DNA from: Doris montereyensis
Lineage: Eukaryota > Mollusca > Gastropoda > Nudibranchia > Dorididae
NCBI GenBank assembly: GCA_037039925.1
Contig: JAXRKP010001501.1
Location: forward strand, 1-64,000
Reading direction: 5' to 3'
Length of the DNA stretch: 64,000 bases
The notes beneath the pieces are model-generated. The model saw only the letters and a program-made list of their open reading frames with translations, ran no database searches and was not told the DNA's origin. Each line of letters begins with the position of its first letter. Within the stretch, counting starts at the first letter, position 1. Position numbers and translations under genes: made by a program. Positions 21,501-36,500 of this stretch are shown piece after piece.

Positions 21501-24500
21501 ACCAAAAGGTCATCAGTTTTTGCCTAATTGGTAGAAAATTATTTCTCAAATTTTGTTTTGAGGAAAACCCGCCCGCCTGGTCCAAATGTGTGGATCAATA
21601 GGTTGTTCAATCGGAGACGGATGATAAAAAAGAGGTCCCGTGTTTAGAATACAATGCTGTGCACATGGAAGATTCCTTGGCTGGTTACAGAGCAAAATAG
21701 ACTTGGTTCAATGAACTTAGGAAAAACCAAAGAGGAGCACAAGAAAAAATAGATCTTGTGTCTTTTGTGATAAAGAAATGGAGAAAAAAAAAGTGATTTA
21801 ATAGCACTGAATCGTTTCCTTTATGTTTCTACTTAACTTTTTATAATCTCTAACCATTGATGGAAATATTCCAATATTATGTGAGATGCAACTGCAAACT
21901 ATTCCCCAATTTAAAGTAGACACTGGTAGTTATGATTTCTCCAGTTTTCTGATTTTGTATCATTTATGAAGCTTAGATTCTAGCGATCTTCTAGATACAT
22001 GTATGTAAATCTAGCTGTAGAATTTAGATTTAGATCTATCTAGACTGACAGACAGACATCAAGATTTAAGTCTTAAGTCTATACTCGGGATATAATGCAG
22101 TGGTGTCCGCCTAAAAACCTGGTCCTCTGGAGACAGAAACAGCAGGTTCTTATGTGGACCGGATTCTAAAGCATACTCTGACGTGCCTTTGAATTTTGCT
22201 TCATTATTCATGTATTCTTAGCCAGGAGGGTGGTGAGTCTTCCTCGTGTCTGTCGATCGAGGCGTCTGATGTATCCCGCGTGACATGTTTATAATACCTA
22301 CTAGTGTCTGGACATGCTGTACTCATCGGGGTCTTAAGGGGGGTATTTTTACATAGAAGAAAAATTCTGTTGCATGGAAATAGCAGGCTCTGAGGAGGAC
22401 CAGGTTCTAAGGAGGCGAGTTCTTAGGCCGACACCACTGTATCCATTTCTTTGATGATTATTAGGCCAAGAAAGCCTGGGGATCAGTCGATGCCAAATCT
22501 TGGTTTATGTTGAAAAAAGTAGTCTTTCACCGTTGCTACGTAATGTTCTCCCCACAGAGGCATCTAAACATGTATCTGGTTTTTGCAACTTTATTGAACT
22601 TCTACTATTAACAAATCCTTACCAAAAATCCTAAGATCATCTTAGTTGTGGATGTGAGTAAATCAATTGAAATTAAAAAACCCAAAATGATGGGCAGATC
22701 TTTACACCTTTTAAAATGGAAATAATGTCGTTGAAGTTTTTCATGCTCTATTTTGTTGTTTCTTGTAAAGTGTGGAGGCGAGTGTTTGAGGCAGGAAAGA
22801 GAGGCCGCATCGACACATGTCTCCATCAGGCAAGTGGTAAGTCGGTTTATGTTTTGCAAACATTGTGAATATTCTTCCTTTCTACTTTCTTTATCAGTTC
22901 CCATTCTACCGACTGGGTTCAGATGCCGAGATGATCTTTCTCCAGACTGCCCTATCCTGGCATTTTCTGTTTCCCTCTGAAGAGTTAAATTTATTTGCTT
23001 TAATGTCTCTTTCATATTTTCTTTCCACTTTCTCTGAGGTCTGCGTTTTGGTCATTTACCTTGGGCTTTAGCACTGTATACTTATTTAGCTATTCTGTTG
23101 TCATTCATTCTGTTTACATGCCCAAACCATCTGAGTTGATTTATTTTATCTTAGTTTTTATGCCATCTGCTTTGGGTTGATCTCTTATTCTTGTGTTTCT
23201 GATTTTGTCTCCCTTAGTTTTCCCTATGACTCTTCTTAGATATTTCATTTTAGCTGCTTGTTCTCTACTGTATTCTCTACTATCTAAGGTCCAGATTTAG
23301 CTGCCATAGAGGAGAGTAGGACAATAAATTGTGTTGTATACTGCCATTTTGGTTTTTGTTGACAAATTTTGTTTACCTATAAATGCCTTTCTTAGATAGT
23401 TATATATATTGTCATTGCCTTTTTGATTATCTTGCTGATTTCTTCTCTTAGTTTTCCCGTCTGAGTTAATCATTACTTCTAGGTAATTGTAGCTGTGAAC
23501 TTGTCCTAAATTCTCCTGCCCAATTTAAGATTTTGCGTTTTAGCTTCTTAACATTGTTTGGTTTTCTTTGCATTTACTCTCATTCCTCTTTTATTTAGTT
23601 CATTATTCATCATGTTGATATTCGAATGAAGGTCACTTTCGCATTTCTAAACAGAACTAAATCATCAGCAAATGCAAGCATTGATACATTTACTGGTTTG
23701 AGCTCCCATTCCATATACCTACAATCATTTTTTTGAAGTTTTTGTCCGAACTCTTCCTATTGTTCCTGTTTTGCTTTCTAACTTCCTCTTTGGCAATAGG
23801 TCTTTTACTCATGTAATCTATCCTGTCCTCTGGCCTTTTTGTTTGCAAGTATTTCTTTCAGGCGTCCTTTTTTTGGTTTGATCTTAGTCTTGACATTCTC
23901 ATTTCACCATTCTGTTTTTTTCCTATCTCCTTTACTTTGTTTCTTACCACAGACCTCGTCAGTACAATTGAGGAGTATTTCTTTATCGTTTGCCACTTTT
24001 CTTCTATTGTGCTATCATTCAGATCCATCTGTCTTTCACTGATAAATCTTTTTATCCTAGTTTGATATATCTGTTTTACTATTGGTTTATGTAGTTCCTC
24101 TATTTTCAGTGTAGTAGCTTTCTTCTCTTTCCTTTTGTGTTTGTTTTCTTCAGTCAGTAATCTCATTTTGGCAATTACTAGGTGATGATCACTAAATATT
24201 TCAGCTCCTCTGTTTACTCTTGCATCCATGGTACTGTAAAAATGGGAGCTGCTAACTATTATGCAGTCTATGATTGACTTTTCACATCTGGCTTCATTTT
24301 CTCTGGTGTATTTGTGGATATCTTTATGAGGAAAAAATACGTTGGCTATCTTCATATTATTCCTTGGGCAAAACTCTATTTCGATGTCTCTCCTTATTTA
24401 CCTATAACTCCTCCTGATGTTTCTACATTGTTGCCTACTCTAGCGTTTAAATCTCCTAAAAGCATTAATTCCTTTTGTGTTTAAGATTCACTTCAGCTAT

Positions 24501-27500
24501 TTGTAAATTGTTTTCAAAGATATCTTTATCTTCTTTGGTGGCATCTTCGTTTGGTCCCTAAGCTATTAATAATTTAATATTTCTTTCTTTTGTTTTAATG
24601 TTCACTTCTAGTAGCTTTTCATGCCTTTTATGTATTAGGAGGCCTACTCTGCTCTAGCTCTATCTTTGACATCTACTCCAGAGAAGTATGCTTTGGTCCT
24701 ACATTTTCTATTTCTTGTCCTTTCTTCTTTGTTTCTGTAATGGCCAAAACGTCTACTTTGAATTTTTCCATTTCTTCAGCTAATTCTATCTCTTTTCCAT
24801 TTATTGCCCTTATATTCCATGTTCCAAAATCATAATCCTTGTTCGTTTGCATGTTTGTGTTTGATAGGTCAAGCCGGGTATATCGTATTTATTTCTCTGC
24901 ATCAGTTGATTTTGGATAAGCAGGTGATTTGCCCACTTTACCCAAGGTAGATGGTGGGGCTGCCGCCTTCAGGGCCCCTGCCAAGCCTTGTTATTTTCTG
25001 TCAGGGTTAACTCCCTTAGCCTTAGGTTACCCAAGACCAGCCTGCAAGGCCGCAGGTTGTTATTTTCTGTCAAGGTTAACTCCCTTAGACTTTGGTCACC
25101 CCAGCCCTGCCTGCAAGGCAGGTTGTTTTCTATCAAGATAGTCGTGGAGGGCGGGACCGCCGAATCCCCGTACAGGTGCTTACTTTCCACTGCCTGGATT
25201 GTGAATATTGAAACTGCATAATTTCCAACGATACGTCAAATGGAGACAGGGAATTGAAAAGAAAAACAAGACTTTATCAGAGTTTACCTGGGCCCATGTG
25301 ACTCACATGAATATGGGTACCAGCATTGACTAGGGAGTAATACATGTGACATACTAGCGTCATGTCTGTGTGATGATTTAGGATCACCTGTTTGTTCTCT
25401 TCATGCTACAGGAATTGGAATAAGCTCCGGCTGTATGGGTTGTAAACAGCATTGAAGCAATTTAACTTGCTCTGTTTAATCAAGTCTGATAGCTTCAAGT
25501 CATTATTTTATTTTTACTCTTTATGATAAAGACTATTCCATTGTAATACTCAGGCTCTCTGTTGTGGAAGTGACGAGACTAGTTTTTTTGTTAATGTTTA
25601 CAAAGGAGAGCTTTACTTTCAATCGTGTAATATTCCATACTGATATCAACGGCAGGGCTGAAGGGTAGCAGAAGTTATAGCAATAAGATAGATGTTATGG
25701 TTGAGTAAGTTAAATCTTGACTCAGGCATTCTTGCTACATTCTTTCACAACCACACACACACATTCAAAGGACATGCATTTATTGGTGATGTTTGTTCTT
25801 CATTTGACCCTTCAGAAAAATTTCAAGGAATTGCTTTAAGATTTGGTTGATTTGTGAGTCATATAAGGGCACGGTAAAGGCACTGGTCATGTTTTAATCA
25901 AGATGGGAGTTTGGAAAGTGGCGGGGGGGGGGGTGTTGCCAGTGGATTCTACTTCTTTAATTTCCTTCAATTACGTGTCTCCTACGTTTGGCTGTTTCCT
26001 CTAAATTCACTCTGAGATACCTCATATGATGAACAGAATAAATAAGAGTCGATCACACTCTAATCAAGAGATTAGAGATGCTTAGTTTTTGTGAAGCAAT
26101 GTAATAATTTCATACTGATATTGCTATCAAAACTGAATTTGTCACTAGATTATTCTTTTTGTTGCTCATCAGCTCTGATAACTGTTCATGCTGGAGGCCA
26201 ATTTGTACGCAGTTGGCAAGTTCACGTCTGGCAGTCTGTTGTGGGAAAAGTCTCTGGCCTCTGAGATTGACGGAAGGTGAGATGATGATTGTGTTCAGTT
26301 GATTCAGTCATAAAAAAGATTGTCATGTCTGGCATGGCTTATTTGAGAGAGGAAGAGAAAGTGTGTGTGAATTCCTTCAACATTCCCAATAAAGTGAATT
26401 TATTCCTGAATGTACATGATTTTCATGACCTTGAAATAAAGAGAGAGAGAATAGTGTAAATTCCTTCCAATATTCTCATTGTAATGAATTTGTTTCATAA
26501 AGATTTATTTGGCCATGAAAGAGCTCCATTGTAAGCCAATCCCTTGATAAATATTACAGTAATTACATTAGTAAATGAAATCTTCTTGTGAAAGAGAATT
26601 ATAATTAAATTCCCAACAAGATGATTGCATATAAGCGCCTTCGAGCATATTGTTATGGATAAAGACGCTAAATAAATCATGAATTATATTGTTTCAACAT
26701 CAGGAAATTTATATCTTACAGACTAAACGTAGTGAAAAGTACCATAGTGACTTACAAGAAATAGTAAGAGCGATATTCTGTGTACGTAGTTTGAATTTGA
26801 AGTAATGAAACACACCTAAAATGACATATTCTACAAGCACATACGTTTTTTACACTGTGTTTGCAATCAGACAGCTTACCTTTCTATATAATATTGCGTA
26901 GATTTAAATCTGTTGATGTTTTATTTCCTTATTTTAGTGCTTCTGGATTCCTTGTGGTTAAAAACAGCAAAGGTAAGCTCAAGGACTATACAAATTTTAC
27001 CGTAGATGTATGACATCAGTGATCATTGTTCTGTTTTGGTTTTTTTACTTTTTTTCCCCTTGTTTTTTTACCAAAAGGTAAAATTCCTTAGTACAGATTC
27101 TGTGTACATGTATCCGTGAAATTGTGATTAAAATTTTTTTTTATGTTCTCATTTATGCCTCTCATGCAATGCTTTTATAATCTCTGATGATACTGATAAC
27201 ACTAAAATACTCTTTTGTCATACTAAACATCATTGGCAATGTGATTTCTGATTTCAGTTGAGCAGGTGATAGTAGCCACAAAATCGACCTTGTACTGCCT
27301 GCGTCTGAGTGGCCCATAGAATGGAAGGCCCATAACGACCAGGTTACTTTGACCCTTTTGTTTTGAGCCACCCTTATCATCATCACCGGCCAACTGCATT
27401 ATATCCCACAGGACGTTACATATCCTGTGCCATTCTTCCTGCTTCTGTCATTGTTCTTTCAAAAACTTCCTCCCTTATATATTTCTCCTATTTTTTGCAT

Positions 27501-30500
27501 GGCCTTCCTCTGTTTCTTTTCCCACTCACAACACAATTTTTATTTTTCATATCAGCGATTCAGCAGAAAAATGGCTGGTACATGAGAGCAATGACGGCTA
27601 TACTGTGCTAGGAATCATCCCCCACCAGCGTGTGACCATATTGCCTGTCAGCACTGACGGCACCGTGAAGAGCTCACACCAACGTTCCTGCACCTTTCAT
27701 CACCACGGACACGAGGTAGGAATGCATTGTGGTCACTCCCCGGCTTATAAGCGACCTGCTTACACTGATATATTGATATGTAAGTATATTAGAACAATTT
27801 TCTCACGGAATGAAAATAAATCCCTCTGATTGACCCCATTTTCATTGAAACAAAGAAAAAGAAAGACCCCGTCTCAACAGTTTTGTTGAATAAGGATGGC
27901 TTCTCCTATTCAAAGCAAAATGAGTATGATTTTCAAAGTTTTTTTTGTCTTTCAAATCAGTCTCCTCTGATTTCTTCCCTTACTGGTGACATACAGTTCA
28001 AATATTCTAGTGTCGTTGAAAAAATGGCCCAAGTTTTTTTCAGCCCTTGTATCCTATGAAGGTACTTCATTTTGCTTCCTTCACTTGACTCAGGTGTGAA
28101 TAGTACCCAGCTATAGGCAGAGAAGGATCTTGTCAATGTCAGAGTAATAGCTTGTAGCGCCTAACAGGCTGCTGCACTGCATGCTCCTGTGAGAGTTGAG
28201 GACTTTCAATAAAACATTCTGCTTTGGGGATACATGATATAAAGTCGATGGTCGGCAATGCAGATTATGATTCCATAAGAAACCCTAAGTTAACGGCAGA
28301 GATTAGGAGAGATTGGGATGAAAGTTTGGAGACGCCATTCCGAGTTCGCAAAACTAGCGCGTTGCACTTCACCCAAGGTCAGCGTCAGCAGACTCTTTGT
28401 TATTTACTTTAAAGGAAGTTAATTCATGTTAAATCTTTTCTGGTATATTATGGGGGTGTCGTGCAAGATAGAATTGATTCGTGTAGTCAGAAACTGTTTT
28501 TCAATTTGAAAAGATTGGCAGTCGTGTATGTCCATTTTTTTTTTGTATTACATTAAAAAAAATTATTATTGATTGATTTCTTGGTTTGTGTATTTGATTT
28601 GACATTTATTTGGGTTTTTCTTTCTTCCAGTTGCGTGATGGTGGATGCCAAAAACTTCCTTTGCTATGGCTCCAATCTGCTCCACCTGCTGTCAATAGAT
28701 GGCAACAGTGTTTTCGTTCCCACTGATCTCAAGGTGAGTCTGGGCCGGAGCATGGCTGGCTGGCTGCAATTACCAATCACAAAATTTTAGCTTTGAGAAA
28801 TTGCAGAGGGAAAAGAAAGAGTTGACGAAATTTGTTTCTGTGGAATTGGAAAGTGTGAAATAAGCGCTTGAAAATGGCGATTCAATTTCAAAACTTTGTT
28901 CATTGTCATGACTTTTGTACCCTTAGGAAAGGTACTGAAGTGTGGATCAGTACCCGGCTAGAGGAAGAGAAAGATAAGTGAGTGTCGAGTTGCATCATGC
29001 AGAGAGAATATGTTGAGAAGGAGTGTTGATGAAAGAGCCGGGGGGGGGGGGGGGGGGGGATCAGTGATGGGATCAACAATGCTCTCACTCCCTAGCCTAA
29101 TGTTTGATTCAAAGAGATGGCTCTCAAGCAGGAAGTTAAAATAAATGGTCAACTCTATATTTGATTGGTGTTATCTCGCTCTTTCTCTGGGATTCGATGG
29201 TCTAGAGGCAAGGTATCAGCCTTTCAACCAAAAGGTCACGGGTTGAATAATTTTTCTCGAGTTTATAGACTAATTTGTGTTCAATAGACTGTAAGTTAGC
29301 ATCAATAGATAGACTAGTTTGTGTTAAATATACTGTAGGTTAGCATCAATGGATAGACTAGTTTGTGTTAAATATACTGTAGGTTAGCATCAATGGATAG
29401 ACTAGTTTGTGTTCAATAGACTGTAGGTTAGCATCAATGGATAGACTGGTTTGTGTTAAATATACTGTAGGTTAGCATCAATGGATAGACTAGTTTGTGT
29501 TAAATATACTGTAGGTTAGCATCAATGGATAGACTAGTTTATGTTCAATAAACTAGGCTAGTATCAATAGAAACTAGTTTATGTTCAACAGACTAGACTA
29601 GCATCAATAGATTCTAGTTTTTTGTGTTCAATAGATTGTAGGCTAGCATCCTAGCATCAATAGATTCTAGTTTTTTGTGTTCAATAGATTGTAGGCTAGC
29701 ATCAATAGATAGACTAGTTTGTGTTCAATAGACATTATGCCAGCATCAATGAGCAGACTAAACTATAGAAACAGCAGACCCTTCATCAGATAGTACCGAC
29801 CTCATGATTCCTCCCATTCAATTACTGTGTGTAATTTCATATTTTTGTCATTTTAAAATGATTTTTTATTGGCAAGGCCCTTGGAGTTGAGACATCGTCA
29901 GTGTCCCAGATTGAGTCGGTCATCCCAGAGCTTGGCTCCACCATCTTGTTTAGGTCAACACGAGGATCAGCTGGTGTTGTTATGGTTAACGGCACAGCAG
30001 TCGTTTAGTGTGACCATAAAATTGGAGAAGGTGAGGATTATCTCTTTGATATGTTTGTTCTCAAACATTTGTCTTTCTTGTAAACCTTAGTGGCAAAATG
30101 GATATTTGTTATAATATAATTAGAGAATGATTTTATGTTCTATCATGTACTAACTTGGTCTTAACATGATGCGTTGTTTTGTGTTCAAGCAATGGATTTT
30201 GCTGTTGATAGTTGGTAACCATGGCACAGCTACCAACCAGCACATTAAAAAACATATTTAGTTTGGGCTATGATTCCATAAGTCATTTACCTTGAAAAGT
30301 TTGTAAATTAGGGCTTAATTTATAATAAAAAAAAGAAGAAATCCTAGGTAAGCAGCAGCAACAGAAACTCAGAGAGATTTGGATGAAAGTTTGGAAATGC
30401 CACTGATTCACAAAAACTGCCACCGTGATGTGCCAGGGATAGACAGATTTTTTGCTGTGAACCTTAAAGGGAGTTAATTCAAGTTAAATTATTTATATTT

Positions 30501-33500
30501 TCTGATATGCAAATTGGAATATAGTTTCCGCGATCAAGAGCCTGTTTTATTTTATTTGAAAAGGTTGACAGCTATGCTGTGTACAAAGTCTATAATATTT
30601 CGTACTATGATAATACAATCTGACATACTGTAAATATGTTCCATCATTACATAAATAATGTGCATGAAAAGAAAAGGCACAAGAATAGGCCCACACATAC
30701 GTAACATAAAGTGTGATGACTGGAGATTCTTTTGATATGATAATTTGATGGTTTTCGTTTGGTTTTGTTGATTTTGTTGATGTTGCTCATATTTATGAGT
30801 GGGCAACTTTTATATCATTTTTGTCGTTCCCATCTTAGTTTTTGCCTGTCCTTTCTTTATCTCTCTCATTCTTTCTGGGTAGGTCATCTTTCCATCCTCA
30901 TCTTTTTTCTTTCTTTTTTTTACATCAAACACATTCTGATTTTATATTACTTACTATATTGACCCGGGCAGTGGACAGGTGAATACCTGTATGGGGATTA
31001 GGCAGTTGCACCCTCCATGAGTCTCCTGCTGCCTTGCGTTGGTCTTGGTTGACCAAAGGCTAAGGAGTTAAACCTGACAGAAAATAACAAGGCTTGGTAG
31101 GGGGCCTCAAGGTGGCAGCCCCACCATCTACCTAGGGTACAGTAGGCCAATTACCTGCTTATCCAAAATTAACTGATGCAGAGAAATAACCTTTCGAAGA
31201 TCTAACATGGAAATGAACACAGATTTTTGGAACATGAAATATTAGGGCAATAAATGGAAAAGAGATAGAATTAGCTGAAGAAATGGAAAAATTCAAAGTA
31301 GACATTTTGGCCATTACATAAACAAAGAAAAAAGGACAAGGAATAGAAGATATAGGACCAAATCATACTTTAATCTTTTCAGGAGTAGATGTCAAAGATA
31401 GAGCTAGAACAGGAGTAGGCGTTCTAATACATAAAAGGCATGAAAAGCTACTAGAAAGTTGGAAATTTATAAGCCCACAGTTGTAAATATTACACCAAAA
31501 GGAAGAGAAATTAAAATGTTAATAGCTTATTTATGGACCAAATGAAGACCCCATCAAAGAAGAAAAGGATATCTTCGAAAATGAATTACAAATAGCTGCA
31601 GAGAATCTGAAACCCATACTGGAACTAATGGTTTTAGGAGATTTAAAAAACGCTAGAGTAGGCAAAAATGTAGAAATATCAGGATTAATAGGTAAAGAAG
31701 GAGAGACAACAACTTCTCCAAATGGAGAGAGACTAATAGGTTTTTGCCTAAAGAATAACATGAAAATAGCCAACACCTTTTTTTGGGAAAAGTCAATCAT
31801 AGACTACATAATAGTTAGCAGGTCCCTTTTTTACAGTACCATGGATGCAAGAGTAAACAGAGGAGCTGAAATATGTAATTTAGTGATCATCATCTAGTGA
31901 TTGCCCAAATCACTGAAAAGCAGATGGAGCAGATTAAGTTTTCCAGAAATGATTAAAAACCAAGATCGAGAGGTGACAAAGTACTATATGCAATATGCAA
32001 TTTTGGAATTCACAGACCGCATCCTTAAAAATAAAAATCTGTGTTTTCAACACACACAAAAATCAGTCCTTCTGTATGCCTGTGAAACATGGCGCACCTT
32101 TTCAATCTGAGCGTATCCCTCTTTTTGCTTGAGGAGTTAGGCCTGCCGGACAAATTTTATCTCCGTGTTTCCACAAGGGAAGATAGGTTGAGGGAGACCA
32201 AAGACAACATGGAGGAGGTCAACCGTGCAGGAAGTTTGGCAGCTGGGCCTTTCCTAGAACGAGACATAGATGGTGACACAGGACAGAGTGAAGTGGAGAG
32301 ATCTTATTGTTGACCTATGCCCCATCAGGGGTACAAGGGTATACGTCAAAAGTCAATATGGAAGCTCAAACCAGTAAATGTATCAGTGCTTTCATCTGCT
32401 GATGATTTAATTCTGTTTGGAAAATCAGACAGTGACCTTCAGTCGAATATCAGCATGATGAATAATGAACTAAATAAAAGAGGAATGAAAGTAAATGCAA
32501 AGAAAACCAAATTAGGAAGCTAAAACACAAAATTTTAAATTGGACAGGAGAATTTAGAACAAGTTCAAAGTTACAATTACCTATGAGTAATGATTAACTC
32601 AGATGGAAAACTAAGAGAAGAAATCAGCCAGAGAATCCAAAAGGCTATGACAATATATAACCATCTAGGAAAGGCATTTATAGGTAAACAAGAATTGTCA
32701 ACAAAAACCAAAATGGCAGTTTAAAATACAGTTTATTGTCCTACTCTCTTCTATGGCAGCGAAACCTGGACTGTAGACAGCAGAGAATACAGTAGAGTAC
32801 AAGCAGCTGAAATGAAATATCTAAGAAGAGTAGTAGGGGAAACTAAAAGAGACAAAATCAGAAACACAACAATAGGAGATCAACCCAGAGCAGATGGCAT
32901 AAAAACTAAGATAGAAATAAATCAATTGAGATGGCTTGGGCATGTAAACAAAATGAATGACAATAGAATAGCTAAATCAGTATACAGTGCTAAAACCCAA
33001 GGTAAAAGACCAAAAGACAGACCTCGTAGAAAGTGGGAAGAAGATATAAAAGAGGCATAGAACAAAGAAATTTAACTTTTTCTGAAAGTGCCAGGACAGG
33101 GCAACCTGGAGAAAGATCATCTTGGGTATCTGAACCCACACACCGGAAGATAAAAATGGGAACTGATAAAGAAAGAAAGGCTATGTTGACATTACTTTTG
33201 TGGACGCATCAAGTATTAGATAGCTTAAACTGCCGTAAGGAGCAGATTTTACATTTATTGTTTCACATATCCCTAACTTCCAACATCGTATTTCAGTGTA
33301 TATCTGTGGTTAGACATGATAATATGTTATTATGTCATTTGTTTGTTGTGTTTTTCCATTTTCCTGTGTCAGACGTATGCAGCTCAGGTTGCTGTGCATG
33401 GGGACAACATGGTGCTTCTGACCTTGACACGAGCTGATGCTGAGGTAGGGGTAATGTGTAGCTTTATGTCATTTTGTCAGCTCAGGATTATATCATCCTA

Positions 33501-36500
33501 ACTACACGTAAACTTATTTTGAGGGGAAAACAGGCTTTTAAGTTTGCAGTTGGAAGGTTGGAATCAAGATAAAACACAGCTAGCTAAACTTTCTGAGAGA
33601 AGTAGGCCGAATTTGGTTACAAATTTTTGTAAGATGGGACAATTGACAACTGAATCTGTAACTGGTTATTGATTCACTGACTTATGGCTGTCCGACAAGG
33701 CCACCTCAGCTCTCTGTTTGATTTTTGCAGATAGGATCTTCAATTGTTTCATATTAAAATGGCAGTGTGAAAACACAGAGTGAATTCATAGAGCTGGAGC
33801 TCAGTGCCAACTGTTGTAAGCCATGTTTGACCCATGTTACAATGATTGTTATAACTCCAAAATCTTCAAATATTTGACAATATGTCACTCTGAGCCAATG
33901 ATTTGTTTTTACCTATGTATAATAATGCCATGTCAAGGCACAGATTAAAAATTAAAAGGCACAGGTTAAAAATTAAGCCAAGCTTCATTTTGAATATGAA
34001 GAAATCTTGTGTAAAATGCCTAAATTAAGAAGATGGCATATTTCTATTCAGAAGCAATAAGCCATTATCATTTTCAGATCAATTGAAGTTATTCCCACTC
34101 CAAAAGGTGTTGTAATTTTTATTTATAATATGTTGATTCTTTATGTTTTCTTTTTTTTCTCTTTTTCTTAAAAAAAAGTCCAAACACAAAAATGAAATGA
34201 AAAAAAAGAAACTCCTTTCTACAAAAACCTCAGAAGTCTTTGATGTAATCTTTGTGCCTTAAGGGGGGGGGGGGGGTTCCTGTACATGTGTTTTAAAATT
34301 ATTTGACATGGACAATTTTAACCACTACCATTTTACTTGGTATGTCTAAATTAGCTGGAGGGGGTGGGGAGAATTTTTTTTATCATATGGTTGCCATGGG
34401 AACGTTACCATCTTGGATTGTCATTGTAAACATACCCACAACTTCATTTGAAATAGGCTTTTTTCTGTTTTGAACAAACTTGGCTACAACTTTGCACACA
34501 CATTATTCAGTTCAATATCTAGGCGTTTCGAGCTTTTTGGATAAATTGAAAGGTTTTGATGTTATGAATTTTTTGAAAATGCATATAACAACCTTTCCAA
34601 TTTTTCGGCAAATCTAATCACAAAAAATTCCTTTTGCAAAAATTTTAAGATATATAGAAAATCGCCAATGGGTGACATTTTTTATTGTGTCAAAGATGCT
34701 ATATACCAAAATTGGGGGCAATCAGACAATAATTTTAAAAAAAGTAGATCGCATATAAAAAAAAAGTGACATTTTGAGAAAATCGTATTTTTAACAATTT
34801 TTTCCGTTATTTGAATGTTTTCCCGCATATAAACCCATTTTAAGTATAATATGATACTTTGAAACATCATACAATCTTGAGAGGCTTCATGTTAACCCTA
34901 TTTGAACTGCTCTAGATCCCTTATACTCATGTCGGGATGGCATTTTTCTTGTAACAGATGCGTGATGTTTCCTGTAATTTTCAGCCAATCCTAGCTAATG
35001 TTGAAATGTTTCTTTAAGAATAGATTTTTGGGACAGTGTACCTTGTGGTGATTCAAATGAGTACCAACTTGTTATATTTTAGACAAAATTTCTGGCTTTT
35101 ATGGTACAACTGATGTGTTGAGGTTTAAGCCAGTATCGTTTCTAAAAAAATATTGTATAAAGGAAAGAACGGGCACTGAGCCTTTTCATGGTATCAATAT
35201 GAATGGAATGAACTGCTTCATCCAGTAGTGCGATTAACGAGAATGGTCTGATTTGTGGTAAAATATTTTTTTTTTCAAATTAAATTTTGCCTGTTTGTTA
35301 TATGCCTGATAATACGCTCTTTTGACATAAGTTCCACTTTTTTCTTTCTTCTTTTTTTTTTGGTCATCATGGCGCATGTCCTATCATAATTACTCAGTTC
35401 ATGTATAATCAAAGTTTTAATTTACGCTAAAATGGCTTTGTGCTATATCTCAAAAATAAAGGCTGACAGCTGTATTTAGAGTGTACCAACTGATCCAGCT
35501 TAAAATTTTCCACTAGGGCTCGTCTACAAAAGAATAAACAGTAAGAATTACCCTAGAGCTCTATATTATATTGCTAATGATATATTTTTTAAAACTTTCA
35601 AATTCGGGAGACTCGGTAGTCTAGAGGCAAGATGTTGGCCTCTCAACCCAAAGGTCGTGGGTTCAACACAAGTCCCGCCGATGGTTGAACAATTTTCTTG
35701 ATTTTTTTCAAGTAAAATTTACCCCCTGGTCCAGATAGGTGGATCGACACTTAGACCCATCGGAGATAGGATGATAAAAAAGACCCAGTTTGCCAATCAC
35801 AACACAATGTGCACGTTAAAGATCCTTTGGCTGTTAACAAGGCAGTCCGGGCAATTTTAAAAATCCTACCAAAACCCCCCGAGATCACCTTAGTTGAGGA
35901 TGTGGGTAATCAAATCAAATTTTGTTTAAATCATTAAGTCTTTCTCTCTCTCTCCTCTCCCTGCAGAGCCTTAAATTACGTGGAATAAATTTGAAAGATG
36001 AATCTGAAGTAGCAGACTTGTCTTCAACCATCCAGTATGCGCATTACCATGGAAACCCTGTCAAGGTACGGTATTAGCCTGTGTTTCTATCGCAGTCGTG
36101 GGTTGTTGGCGAATGCTCCTGGTAGGTCCTACTTCTTTCCCTTCACTCTTTCACATGTCTTTTATCTTGCTGGTTACTCTTCATTCACCCTGAGGTGCAT
36201 AGGGTAAACTTCAATGAAAGAAAAACAAAAAACTAGTATGACATGTGTTGTATTGTCTTATTTGTGTGAGTAGTATTTGGAGACTTTGTGATTCTCCTGC
36301 TTGTCTGCCTCCTCAACAGATGTAAACAAATGTAAAAATAAAGTTCTTTCAAGGCCATTGTGGCCCATAGAGCTGGAGGGTATCCCGGTTTCTGTAGTGT
36401 GAAACGGAACAGGTGTTAATAATCACCTCCTGGATAGGACGCTAGTCTGACACAGTTTTTTCTCTCAAGCTACTGCTTGCTCCCATTTGCACCTGTGTCA

